A stretch of DNA of 11,836 nucleotides from Pseudomonadota bacterium (GCA_023460615.1 JAEWPL010000261.1:1-11836); one strand, 5' to 3'. Positions 1 to 6,567 are shown, counted from the first letter of the stretch. The notes: generated by a model not told the origin, from the sequence alone. Numbers and translations: made by a program.

Positions 1-125
1 GCATAGACATAGGTAGAGCCAATAATAATTGCTAAGATGCAATTTAAAAAGAAAAAGTGGTGCCCCCAAGTGTTAGATCTTAATACTTGCTCTTTGAGCA
101 ATACATTGTTGGTAAATTTAAGCAT
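1..125 (-). CDS. yejM: YejM/PbgA (LapC)-like inner-membrane protein, N-terminal fragment
   Basis: An open frame starts at ATG 123-125 on the minus strand and runs off the left edge after 41 codons. The segment TWGHHFFFLNCILAIIIGS (residues 19-37) lines up with the start of E. coli YejM, where SWGHWF..N....IGS.Y begins the first membrane segment of the DUF3413 domain, and the tryptophan lies at nearly the same distance from the start. In E. coli this essential protein has five membrane helices and a periplasmic sulfatase-like domain. It senses lipid A and restrains LapB-FtsH, and so sets LpxC level. Only the N-terminus is visible, so the periplasmic domain cannot be checked. The ribosome site is weak (AAGACAG just upstream). 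The gene follows the chemoreceptor gene by 63 nt with no terminator seen, so read-through is possible. The identification rests on a short but distinctive stretch. Confidence 0.72.
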   Translation of the reverse strand, partial: MLKFTNNVLLKEQVLRSNTWGHHFFFLNCILAIIIGSTYVY

Positions 126-188
126 AATCTGTCTTACAAAATTAAATTATTCTTTTTAAAGTTTATCTAAACGTTTTTTTGCAACTAG

Positions 189-1763
189 TTATTTTTGTTG
201 CTTGTTAAAACGGGTGATCATTTCTACCACGTCATTAGTTTCATCCTTTAACTTAAGCATATCGTCATGAGTTTTGCTAGTAATATCTACGCTTTCATCA
301 GATAAACTTAGTAACTGTGAAACTTGACCTGCAACTTCTTTTGCAGTTTGATTTTGAGATTCGATAGCAGCAAGCATTGAATCAGCAGTTTGTTTTATTA
401 CATCAATAGCTTGTAACACGTTTTGCATGTTGTCGTTATTTTTACCCACTTCCTCAACACCGCTTTTAGCAGCTTCTAAGCCAAGTTGAGCCATGTCACT
501 AGCATCTTTTGCCTTTTCGATGAATTCTTGAATTAGGTTGTGAATGTTATCGGTAGATTTATGAGTATTTAAGGATAGAGCGCGAACCTCATCTGCAACC
601 ACAGCAAAGCCTTTACCGGCTTCACCAGCACGAGCAGCTTCAATAGAAGCGTTTAAGGCTAGTAAATTAGTTTGCTCAGCTACCTGACTAATTAAATCTG
701 AAGCTTGTGAGATATCACCAACCTTTGAGGATAGATTCTCAATAGAGGTAGCAATATTTTTAACTTTATCATCTAAAACGCTAATAGACTCTAAAGTATT
801 TTCAGAAATTACTTTACCTTCCTGCATTAACTGTACAGTTTGGTCTGTATTCTCAGTAGTTTTTGAAACGCTATTAGTAAGCTCTTCCATCATAGCAATC
901 ATAGTATCGGTTACATGTTGCATGTTACGTACTACGTTCTTAGTTTGATTAGACTTATCAATCATATCTTGATTGCTACCTTCAGCATTCTCAAGATTGT
1001 AGTTTGCGATATCCTCAAGTCTTAAGGAAGCTTCTTTTACACGAGTAAGAATAGTGTCGACATATTTGTCTTGTAATTTTCTTGCAAATTGAGCTTGTTT
1101 AATTAAACCTTTACCACCTGCGTAAACAGCTAAGGATACAGGATCTAATTGTGGATTTAACTCTGTAATTAAGCCTTGAATATATTGTTTTGGTTTTTGA
1201 ACCATCACAAAGCTACTAAAAGCCATAACGAGGGCAAAAATAAGTACAGTTAGAATAGATGGTAGATAAAGGGTTAAGGCAAATAAAGCAGTACAAATAG
1301 TACCTAATAGATAATTTAATTTATTGTCAGAGGAGAGTTTAATTGCTTTTTGTTGCTTTATCTTACGGTAGACATTAGTGGCGTTTTCAATTTCTTCTTT
1401 GGTAGCTCTAGTTCTTACAGATTCATAACCTATGATCTTGCCGTATTTATAAATTGGAATGATAAAAGCGTTAACCCAGTAAAAAGAGCCATCTTTACAG
1501 CGGTTTTTGATAATACCCATAAATGGTTTACCCGCTTTTAGGGTATCCCACATGAGTTTGAAAACCTCTGAAGGCATATCAGGGTGGCGAATAATATTGT
1601 GGGGCTGTCCAATTAACTCTTCACGAGTAAAACCACACATGTCAATAAAGGTTTGATTAATGTCTGTAATAATACCGTGAGTGTCAGTTACTGAGATAAT
1701 CTTTGCATCAGGATCTTGCGGAAATAAAATTTCATGATCTATTACAGGTTGATTGTTACGCAT
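189..1763 (-). CDS. aer: Aer-like PAS chemoreceptor (energy/redox taxis)
   Basis: A 524-residue methyl-accepting chemotaxis protein built like E. coli Aer (506 aa). The N-terminal PAS domain (about residues 15-120) carries the FAD-pocket signature RHPDMP (R59, H60, D62) with W72 and KNR (N87), matching Aer R57, H58, D60, W70 and N85. Aer W79 is replaced by F81. A hydrophobic hairpin (about 151-189) with a short turn near proline 168 anchors it without a periplasmic domain. The stretch about 190-250 is a weak or degenerate HAMP/proximal signalling region. The kinase-control tip (about 358-397) is the usual MCP hairpin with EQTNLLALNASIEAARAGE. By family knowledge, FAD redox state in the PAS domain is passed to CheA/CheW to bias swimming. 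The ATG has an AAGGTG ribosome site 10 nt upstream. No che genes are in view. The Aer class is confident; the exact stimulus is inferred. Confidence 0.88.
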   Translation of the reverse strand: MRNNQPVIDHEILFPQDPDAKIISVTDTHGIITDINQTFIDMCGFTREELIGQPHNIIRHPDMPSEVFKLMWDTLKAGKPFMGIIKNRCKDGSFYWVNAFIIPIYKYGKIIGYESVRTRATKEEIENATNVYRKIKQQKAIKLSSDNKLNYLLGTICTALFALTLYLPSILTVLIFALVMAFSSFVMVQKPKQYIQGLITELNPQLDPVSLAVYAGGKGLIKQAQFARKLQDKYVDTILTRVKEASLRLEDIANYNLENAEGSNQDMIDKSNQTKNVVRNMQHVTDTMIAMMEELTNSVSKTTENTDQTVQLMQEGKVISENTLESISVLDDKVKNIATSIENLSSKVGDISQASDLISQVAEQTNLLALNASIEAARAGEAGKGFAVVADEVRALSLNTHKSTDNIHNLIQEFIEKAKDASDMAQLGLEAAKSGVEEVGKNNDNMQNVLQAIDVIKQTADSMLAAIESQNQTAKEVAGQVSQLLSLSDESVDITSKTHDDMLKLKDETNDVVEMITRFNKQQK

Positions 1764-1799
1764 ATTAAGCCCACACCTTATTTTTGTTAAACCACTCTT

Positions 1800-1828
1800 A
1801 TTTTATGCTTAATTGTTAAAAATCTTAA
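1800..1828 (-). promoter_or_regulatory. Candidate sigma70 promoter of the Aer-like gene
   Basis: Read on the minus strand, TTAAGA (1823-1828) and TAAAAT (1800-1805) are separated by 17 nt, matching -35 and -10 at 4/6 and 5/6. Transcription would begin near 1793, about 30 nt before the ATG. I did not find a sigma28 flagellar box here. Matches of this quality occur by chance in AT-rich DNA, so this is tentative. Confidence 0.4.
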
Positions 1829-1845
1829 GACTACTTAAGCACAAC

Positions 1846-1859
1846 GTGACATATATCAA
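1846..1859 (-). promoter_or_regulatory. Possible FNR/CRP-family site upstream of the Aer-like gene
   Basis: On the minus strand the sequence is TTGAT-ATAT-GTCAC. It has a perfect FNR half-site (TTGAT) and a second half matching ATCAA at three of five positions. It also matches the CRP consensus at 7 of 10 positions. Its centre lies roughly 60 bp upstream of the start point predicted from the candidate promoter, close to the usual class I activator position. FNR or CRP control of a redox receptor would make sense, but the second half is poor. Confidence 0.3.
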
Positions 1860-1906
1860 GCTATCAAGTAGCTTTTTACTAGAGATCTTTTATCAAAAAA
1901 AATAAC

Positions 1907-1924
1907 TTAATTTTGCAAAATTAA
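1907..1924. repeat. 18-bp perfect palindrome in the divergent intergenic region
   Basis: TTAATTTTGCAAAATTAA is its own reverse complement over all 18 bases. It lies between the chemoreceptor and VWA promoters, about 95 bp before the VWA ATG. It could be a dimeric repressor site. In DNA this AT-rich a chance origin cannot be excluded, and no regulator is identified. Confidence 0.4.
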
Positions 1925-1933
1925 AAAAAAGTT

Positions 1934-1962
1934 AGTTAAGTAGCATTTTATGCTACTTAACT
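1934..1962 (-). terminator. Strong 13-bp hairpin, terminator-like on the minus strand
   Basis: The arms 1934-1946 (AGTTAAGTAGCAT) and 1950-1962 are perfect complements with a 3-nt loop. Read on the minus strand, the hairpin is followed after three bases by a run of eight T, as in an intrinsic terminator. On the plus strand only four T follow. No minus-strand gene lies upstream (2015-3727 is coded on plus), so the transcript it would end is unknown. It may block antisense transcription toward the chemoreceptor promoter, end a small RNA, or act as a protein site just upstream of the VWA promoter. Confidence 0.55.
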
Positions 1963-1987
1963 TTTAAGTGTAAGCCTAATTTTACTT

Positions 1988-1993
1988 GATAAT
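1988..1993 (+). promoter_or_regulatory. Candidate -10 element for the VWA gene
   Basis: GATAAT matches TATAAT at five of six positions and would start transcription near 2000, giving a leader of about 20 nt before ATG 2021. There is no good -35: 17 nt upstream reads TAAGTG, next to the 1934-1962 hairpin, so an activator may be needed. Tentative. Confidence 0.35.
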
Positions 1994-2022
1994 AGGCAAA
2001 ATTTTTTTTGAGGTTTGCCTAT
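1992..2022 (+). promoter_or_regulatory. Inverted repeat enclosing the ribosome site and overlapping the VWA start codon
   Basis: ATAGGCAAA (1992-2000) and TTTGCCTAT (2014-2022) are perfect 9-bp complements. The 13-nt loop between them ends in GAGG (2010-2013), the ribosome site, and the right arm takes in the first two bases of ATG 2021. In RNA this would expose the ribosome site in a loop while pairing the start codon, a layout that could control translation. If transcription starts near 2000 the left arm is absent from the RNA, and the repeat would then act, if at all, as a DNA operator over the -10 and start site. Confidence 0.45.
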
Positions 2023-3727
2023 GAATGATTTTTCTCAAGCTTTACCTATCATGGTAAATAATTATTCAAAGTTATTTGGAATTATTGTAAAGATGCAAGG
2101 CTCTGTAGCCTACACTAATGGAAAAGAAATTACGATTCCAAGACTAGATATTAACGATCCTGTTAAATCAAGACTTGCCTATGGCTATTTAGCCCATGAA
2201 GCAGCTCATATTCGCTATACCAATTTTAAGCTTTTAAATGAGGATGATCTTGCTAATGATTATTTAGCTTTTACCTTATTTAACATTCTTGAGGATTCAA
2301 GAATTGAAGCTTTAATTGCAAAAGAATACATCGGTGTATATGAGAATTTGTATTTACTTAATAACTATTATCAAAAAGAGTGGGATAAGTTTTGTAACAT
2401 CTTAGATACGCAACAGATCTTCACCATATTAAGTTCTTTTATACAAGCTTATAGCCAAGTGTATTGTCAAAAGTTTGCAAGCTCAAGAAAAAGAGCTGCT
2501 GTGCTATTGTGGCATTTAAGACATAGAATTGAAAAACCAATTTTAAGCAGTATCTCAAAAGTAGTAAGACAGTGTGCTAAAGCTCAAGACAGCGAGGAAA
2601 TTTTAGACAGAGTAAAAGAAATTATTGAGCTAATCAAACAGTTAGATTTTTTAAAAGAGCTTAGTAACAAGAAGATTAAGCCACTGCCAAAGCCACAAAG
2701 AATAGAGGATGAGTTTAGTTGCTTTGATTCAGATCCTAATGTTTTAGCTGATACCATTTTAGATAGAGAAGATCCGCAAAAATTTAGAGATAAAAAAGAT
2801 AAAGATTTAGGTAGCAAAGACTACATTAGCATTTTAAGTCAGTTTAGGGAGTTTAGTGAGCAAGATCCTAGTAACGCTACCCCTTCAAGAAGCATTAAGT
2901 CTATTGTGGAGGAAAACTCAAATTCACAAAACTCTACTACGAGGGAAGACTTTGGTGCTTTTAAAGAAAATATCTGTGAAGCAGGTCGTAGCAATTTTTT
3001 AGATACTATTGCTGATACGTATGCCTTGCGCAATATGCTACAGCAAAGGGTTAGAGCCTATGTTGAAGCTTATGGATCGTCTACAATTCATGGCAGCAAA
3101 ATTGATCCACTAAAAGCTCAAAAAGTTGCGATGGGACAAATGGATATTTTTAAAGACAAGATCTTGCAAACAGGTTTTTCAACCTCAGTGCATATTTTAG
3201 TGGATGTCTCCTCCTCCATGTTATCTTCAGATGGCAACACTCACACTCGTGCTGAGGAAGCTTGTAAGGTTGCTTTGATGTTGTGTACAGCCCTTGAGGG
3301 AATTGATGGCATTAAAGTGCTTGCAACCTTCTTTCCTGGTATTACCACAGAATTTGAGATTGCTTTATCGGAAAAAGAAAAGGCCTCTCGTGTGGCCCCC
3401 CGTTTTGATCAAAGACCACGAGGCTCAACTCCACTAGCTCAAGCTTTGTGGTATGCCTTTGATAAAGTTAAGACTCTTGAATGTAACCGCAACATCGTTT
3501 TAGTAATCACCGATGGCATGCCTGATTCTGTAAGCAATGCTCAAAACTGTTTTAGTTATGCTAAAGAGAATCACATTGATATTTACGGTATTTCTATTCG
3601 CTCTGAGATTATTTTAAAGCTCTTTGAAAAAGCACAGGTTATTGAAGGTGCTAATGAACTTAAAGAAAAAGCTTTTTCTTTAGTCAATTCCTTATTTAAA
3701 GTGAAGACAAATTTTGCCTATGATTAA
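2021..3727 (+). CDS. CobT/NorD-like VWA-domain protein with N-terminal HEXXH motif
   Basis: A 568-residue soluble protein; no signal peptide or membrane segment is seen. Residues 59-63 read HEAAH within AHEAAHIRYTNF, followed by ILEDSRIE (89-96). This fits a zinc-metallopeptidase-like helix with a downstream glutamate as possible third ligand. The middle (about 215-320) is charged and low in complexity. The C-terminal VWA domain (about 388-560) has an intact MIDAS: D395-x-S397-x-S399, T470 in GSTPL and D498 in ITDGMPD. Relatives of this layout are annotated as CobT-like VWA proteins and often pair with MoxR/CobS-type AAA+ ATPases that remodel a target complex; none is present here. ATG 2021 is chosen over the in-frame TTG at 2015 because GAGG (2010-2013) sits 7 nt before it and would overlap a 2015 start too closely. 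The genuine substrate is unknown. Domain calls are firm; function is not. Confidence 0.82.
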   Translation: MNDFSQALPIMVNNYSKLFGIIVKMQGSVAYTNGKEITIPRLDINDPVKSRLAYGYLAHEAAHIRYTNFKLLNEDDLANDYLAFTLFNILEDSRIEALIAKEYIGVYENLYLLNNYYQKEWDKFCNILDTQQIFTILSSFIQAYSQVYCQKFASSRKRAAVLLWHLRHRIEKPILSSISKVVRQCAKAQDSEEILDRVKEIIELIKQLDFLKELSNKKIKPLPKPQRIEDEFSCFDSDPNVLADTILDREDPQKFRDKKDKDLGSKDYISILSQFREFSEQDPSNATPSRSIKSIVEENSNSQNSTTREDFGAFKENICEAGRSNFLDTIADTYALRNMLQQRVRAYVEAYGSSTIHGSKIDPLKAQKVAMGQMDIFKDKILQTGFSTSVHILVDVSSSMLSSDGNTHTRAEEACKVALMLCTALEGIDGIKVLATFFPGITTEFEIALSEKEKASRVAPRFDQRPRGSTPLAQALWYAFDKVKTLECNRNIVLVITDGMPDSVSNAQNCFSYAKENHIDIYGISIRSEIILKLFEKAQVIEGANELKEKAFSLVNSLFKVKTNFAYD

Positions 3728-3756
3728 GTTACAAAAGCTCAAAAACGCCTAAATAA

Positions 3757-3765
3757 TGCTAAAAT
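3757..3765 (+). promoter_or_regulatory. Candidate extended -10 promoter for queA-tgt
   Basis: TGC-TAAAAT is an extended -10 (TGn followed by a 5/6 match to TATAAT). No convincing -35 lies 17 nt upstream, which is usual for the extended class. Transcription would start near 3772, leaving about 47 nt before the queA GTG. I saw no hairpin terminator for the VWA gene in 3728-3818, so some read-through into queA is also possible. Confidence 0.4.
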
Positions 3766-3818
3766 ACGCTAACTTTTTTTGATTGATTTATTTTAGAAAA
3801 GATCCTTGAGGCTTTTTA

Positions 3819-4901
3819 GTGTTACGTAGTGATTTTAATTTTGATTTGCCACTTGAGCTGATTGCTAATTATCCAAGTAAAGATAGAACTGCTTGTAGAA
3901 TGCTAGCTTTAGATGGTAATACAGGTGCTTTGTCTGATAAGCATTTTTATGATTTAAAAAATTTTTTAAAGCCAGGTGATCTTTTAGTTTTCAATGATAC
4001 TAAGGTAATTCCTGCAAGATTGTACGGTAAAAAAGATACCGGTGGTGCTTGTGAGTTTTTAATTGAAAGACTTTTATCAGAAAACAGTGCCTTAAGTCAT
4101 ATTAAAGCAAGTAAAGCTCCAAAGGCTGGTCAAATCCTACATGTGGATGGTGGTTACGACTTAGAAGTTAAAGGTCGTGAGGGTGACTTATTTATTATTG
4201 AGACTAAGGATCAAACTTCTTTATTAGATATTCTCTATAAAGTAGGTCATATTCCACTACCACCTTATATTGAAAGAGCTGATGAGGACTTAGATAAAGA
4301 GCGTTATCAAACAGTTTACTCAAAAGTTCCTGGTGCGGTAGCTGCACCAACTGCTGGTTTACACTTTGATAAGGAGCAGTTAGAGGATTTAAAAGCTTAT
4401 GGTGTAAACCAAGCTTTTGTAACTTTACATGTAGGTGCTGGAACCTTCCAGCCTGTAAGAGAAGATGATATTTTAAAACACCACATGCACAAAGAATTTG
4501 TGCACTTGTCAAAAGAAGTGGCTGACTTGGTGATTAAAACTCATCAACAAGGTCACAGAGTAATTGCTGTAGGAACTACTGCTGTGCGTTCTTTAGAAAG
4601 TGCAGCAAGCTATGCAAAGGAAATTGGAAGCAAAGATGAGATTGTACCTTTTTCAAAAGATACTTCTATCTTTATTTATCCTGGCTACAAATATCAAGTT
4701 ATTGATGGCTTGATAACTAATTTCCATTTACCTGAATCTACTTTAATTATGCTAGTAAGTGCCTTTGCAGGCTACAAGCATACTATGGATGCTTACAAGC
4801 ATGCTGTAGCTTTACAATATAAATTCTTCAGCTACGGCGATTGCATGTTCATTACTAAAAATGATGAGGCAAATAAAGATCTCCCACCTTCTGCTAAATA
4901 G
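3819..4901 (+). CDS. queA: S-adenosylmethionine:tRNA ribosyltransferase-isomerase QueA
   Basis: 360 residues against 356 in E. coli. QueA moves the ribosyl group of S-adenosylmethionine onto 7-aminomethyl-7-deazaguanine at position 34 of tRNAs with GUN anticodons, making epoxyqueuosine. Family blocks are intact and in order: DLLVFNDTKVIPARLYG (about 54-70), HIKASKAPKAG (94-104), GHIPLPPYI (143-151), GAVAAPTAGLHF (172-183), TLHVGAGTFQPV (202-213), VGTTAVRSLES (251-261) and NFHLPESTL (301-309). The start is GTG, supported by GAGG (3808-3811) 7 nt upstream and by alignment to the E. coli N-terminus (RxxDFxFxLP). It is followed after 8 nt by tgt, whose product acts just before it in the pathway, so the two form an operon. 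The tail beyond residue 348 is not conserved. Confidence 0.98.
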   Translation: MLRSDFNFDLPLELIANYPSKDRTACRMLALDGNTGALSDKHFYDLKNFLKPGDLLVFNDTKVIPARLYGKKDTGGACEFLIERLLSENSALSHIKASKAPKAGQILHVDGGYDLEVKGREGDLFIIETKDQTSLLDILYKVGHIPLPPYIERADEDLDKERYQTVYSKVPGAVAAPTAGLHFDKEQLEDLKAYGVNQAFVTLHVGAGTFQPVREDDILKHHMHKEFVHLSKEVADLVIKTHQQGHRVIAVGTTAVRSLESAASYAKEIGSKDEIVPFSKDTSIFIYPGYKYQVIDGLITNFHLPESTLIMLVSAFAGYKHTMDAYKHAVALQYKFFSYGDCMFITKNDEANKDLPPSAK

Positions 4902-4909
4902 GTTGATTC

Positions 4910-6025
4910 ATGAAATTTGAGATTAAAAAACGTTGTAATAAAGCCCGCTTAGGTCAAATGATCTTTGACAGAGGTATCGTTAGAACCCCAGCTTTCATGC
5001 CAGTAGGTACTTTAGGTACTGTAAAAGGTTTAAGACCTGAGCATGTAGAAGAGTTAGGGGCAGATATTCTTTTAGGTAATACCTTCCACTTGTGGTTAAG
5101 ACCTGGCACTGAGGTGATTAAAGCTCACGGTGATTTGCATGATTTTATGAATTGGCACAAGCCAATTCTTACAGATTCTGGCGGTTTCCAAGTGTTCTCC
5201 TTATCTGATATTAGAAAGGTAAAGGAGGAAGGTGTCCATTTTAGAAATCCTATAAATGGCTCTAAGTTATTCTTATCCCCTGAAATCTCCATGCAAATTC
5301 AATACGATTTAGGCTCTGATATCGTCATGCAATTTGATGAGTGTATAGGTCTTCCTGCTACTACAGAGGAGATGGCAAGAGCTATGAGATTGTCTTTACG
5401 TTGGGCACAACGCTCTAAAGATGAATTTCAAAGACTTGGGAATAAAAACTCTTTATTTGGCATTATCCAAGGTGGCTCTGATGAGAAACTACGTGAGGAG
5501 TCTTTAGAAGGTTTAACTAAGATTGGTTTTGATGGCTATGCCATAGGTGGTTTAGCTGTAGGTGAGCCAAAGCCTGTAATGTACAAAGCTTTGGGCCATA
5601 TTGCACCTTTAATGCCAGAGGATAAACCAAGATATTTAATGGGTGTAGGTACCCCTGCAGATATCTTACAAGGTGTGCTAAATGGTGTGGATATGTTTGA
5701 CTGCGTAATGCCATCAAGAAACGCTAGAAACGCTCACTTATTTACCTCAAAAGGCGTAGTTAGAATTAGAAATAGTAAATATGCTAAGGATACAAGTCCA
5801 CTTGATGAGAATTGCAATTGTTACACTTGCAGAAATTACTCAAAGGCCTATTTACATCACCTAGATAAATGTCATGAATTATTAGGTGCACATTTGAATA
5901 CCATTCATAATCTACATTTCTATGAGAACTTTATGAATGATATTAGAAATGCTATCGCAGAAGATAGATTAGAGGAATTTGCACAAAAGTTTTATGAAGT
6001 GTATGGCTACCCAGAGCAAGTCTAA
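4910..6025 (+). CDS. tgt: Queuine/preQ1 tRNA-guanine transglycosylase Tgt
   Basis: 371 residues against 375 in E. coli, and alignable almost without gaps. Tgt swaps guanine-34 of GUN-anticodon tRNAs (Tyr, His, Asn, Asp) for preQ1 through a covalent tRNA intermediate. The general base D89 (LTDSGGFQVFS) and nucleophile D264 (DMFDCVMP) are present at the E. coli positions. So are the zinc ligands C302, C304, C307 and H333 (CNCYTC...TIHNL). The GGLAVGEP segment (213-220) of the substrate pocket is intact. The ATG lies 8 nt after the queA stop; its AGG ribosome site (4900-4902) overlaps that stop codon, which suggests coupled translation. No preQ1 riboswitch-like structure was recognised before queA or tgt, and the preQ1 synthesis genes are not in this window. 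Confidence 0.98.
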   Translation: MKFEIKKRCNKARLGQMIFDRGIVRTPAFMPVGTLGTVKGLRPEHVEELGADILLGNTFHLWLRPGTEVIKAHGDLHDFMNWHKPILTDSGGFQVFSLSDIRKVKEEGVHFRNPINGSKLFLSPEISMQIQYDLGSDIVMQFDECIGLPATTEEMARAMRLSLRWAQRSKDEFQRLGNKNSLFGIIQGGSDEKLREESLEGLTKIGFDGYAIGGLAVGEPKPVMYKALGHIAPLMPEDKPRYLMGVGTPADILQGVLNGVDMFDCVMPSRNARNAHLFTSKGVVRIRNSKYAKDTSPLDENCNCYTCRNYSKAYLHHLDKCHELLGAHLNTIHNLHFYENFMNDIRNAIAEDRLEEFAQKFYEVYGYPEQV

Positions 6026-6077
6026 GTGACTATTATTTGCAATCGACTGTGCAATCACTTTTAGTAAAGCTAAATTA

Positions 6078-6086
6078 TGCTATACT
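6078..6086 (+). promoter_or_regulatory. Extended -10 promoter for yajC-secDF
   Basis: TGC-TATACT is a good extended -10 (5/6 match to TATAAT plus TGn). Transcription would start near 6093, about 54 nt before the yajC ATG. The -35 region is weak. It lies in the 121-bp gap after tgt, where no terminator was seen, so yajC-secDF could be transcribed both from here and from the queA-tgt promoter. Confidence 0.5.
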
Positions 6087-6146
6087 CAAACATTGACTTA
6101 ATTTAGAGTTCAACCAAATTTTTATTTATAAACATAGGAAATTAAC

Positions 6147-6506
6147 ATGAGTATTATTTCAACTGCTTATGCTGCAGATGGTGCAGCACCTGCTGCACAA
6201 AATGGTGATTTTTCAATGATCATCGTACTAACCATCTGTATGATCGCTGTGTATTTCTTATTCATGCGCCCAAATAACAAAAAGCGTAAAGAAATGCAGA
6301 AGCTATTAGACAATTTAGCTGTTGGTGATGAAGTTTTAACTAACGGTGGTATTGCAGGTAAGATTGTAAAATTACCAGACAACAAAGAGTATGTGTTAGT
6401 TTCAGTATCTAGCGGTGTTGTAATGCAGATTAAGCGCAACTATGTAGTTGCTGTATTACCAAAGGGCACACTAGAGGCAATTACTGTAGAACCTTCAAAG
6501 AAATAA
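6147..6506 (+). CDS. yajC: Sec translocon accessory protein YajC
   Basis: 119 residues against 110 in E. coli. YajC is a small inner-membrane protein that joins SecD and SecF in the accessory SecDF-YajC complex of the Sec translocon. It has a short alanine-rich N-terminus, one membrane helix (about residues 23-40) ending in FMRPNNKKRKE (the family's RPQxKR.KE motif), and a cytoplasmic domain with GDEVLTNGGIAGKI (60-73) and a conserved AVLPKGTLEAI end. The ATG has AGGA (6136-6139) at 7 nt. Its place directly before secD is the usual one. It is not essential in E. coli. Confidence 0.96.
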   Translation: MSIISTAYAADGAAPAAQNGDFSMIIVLTICMIAVYFLFMRPNNKKRKEMQKLLDNLAVGDEVLTNGGIAGKIVKLPDNKEYVLVSVSSGVVMQIKRNYVVAVLPKGTLEAITVEPSKK

Positions 6507-6518
6507 TCTTTATTCAAT

Positions 6519-6543
6519 AACAAAGCGCTTTTAGCGCTTTGTT
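6519..6543 (+). terminator. Terminator-like hairpin between yajC and secD
   Basis: Perfect 11-bp arms AACAAAGCGCT and AGCGCTTTGTT enclose a TTT loop, followed by TCT rather than a long T run. It lies 12 nt after the yajC stop and ends about 25 nt before the secD start. With so short a U tract it may be a partial terminator, lowering secDF relative to yajC, or a stabilising 3' end for yajC mRNA. Confidence 0.6.
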
Positions 6544-6567
6544 TCTAAATAACTTAGGATTGTGACT

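Noticed and set aside
87..101. TTGCTC-TTT-GAGCAA inverted repeat
   Set aside because: It lies inside the yejM reading frame, is only 6 bp, and is explained by coding sequence.
161..180. GTTTATCTAAAC followed by seven T, as a plus-strand terminator
   Set aside because: A 5-bp AT-rich stem with a 2-nt loop is unstable, and no plus-strand gene precedes it.
1350..1541. Open frames antisense to the receptor, and similar ones antisense to the VWA gene, queA, tgt, yajC, secD and nlpI
   Set aside because: They lie wholly inside well-identified genes, resemble no family and have no ribosome site; they are reading-frame shadows.
2015..2020. In-frame TTG start six bases upstream for the VWA protein
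   Set aside because: The GAGG ribosome site ends at 2013, so a start at 2015 would have almost no spacing; ATG 2021 has a normal 7-nt gap.
3728..3818. preQ1 riboswitch or other structured leader before queA
   Set aside because: The predicted leader is only about 47 nt and shows no preQ1 pseudoknot pattern; queA and tgt act after preQ1 synthesis and seldom carry one in this group.
6026..6058. Repeated TGCAATC and GTGA...TCAC after tgt as a terminator
   Set aside because: The best stem is 5 bp with an 8-nt loop and no T run follows; the direct repeat is too short to mean much.
6562..6567. Upstream GTG start for secD
   Set aside because: Only 2 nt from the AGGA ribosome site; GTG 6568 has 8 nt and aligns with the E. 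coli N-terminus.
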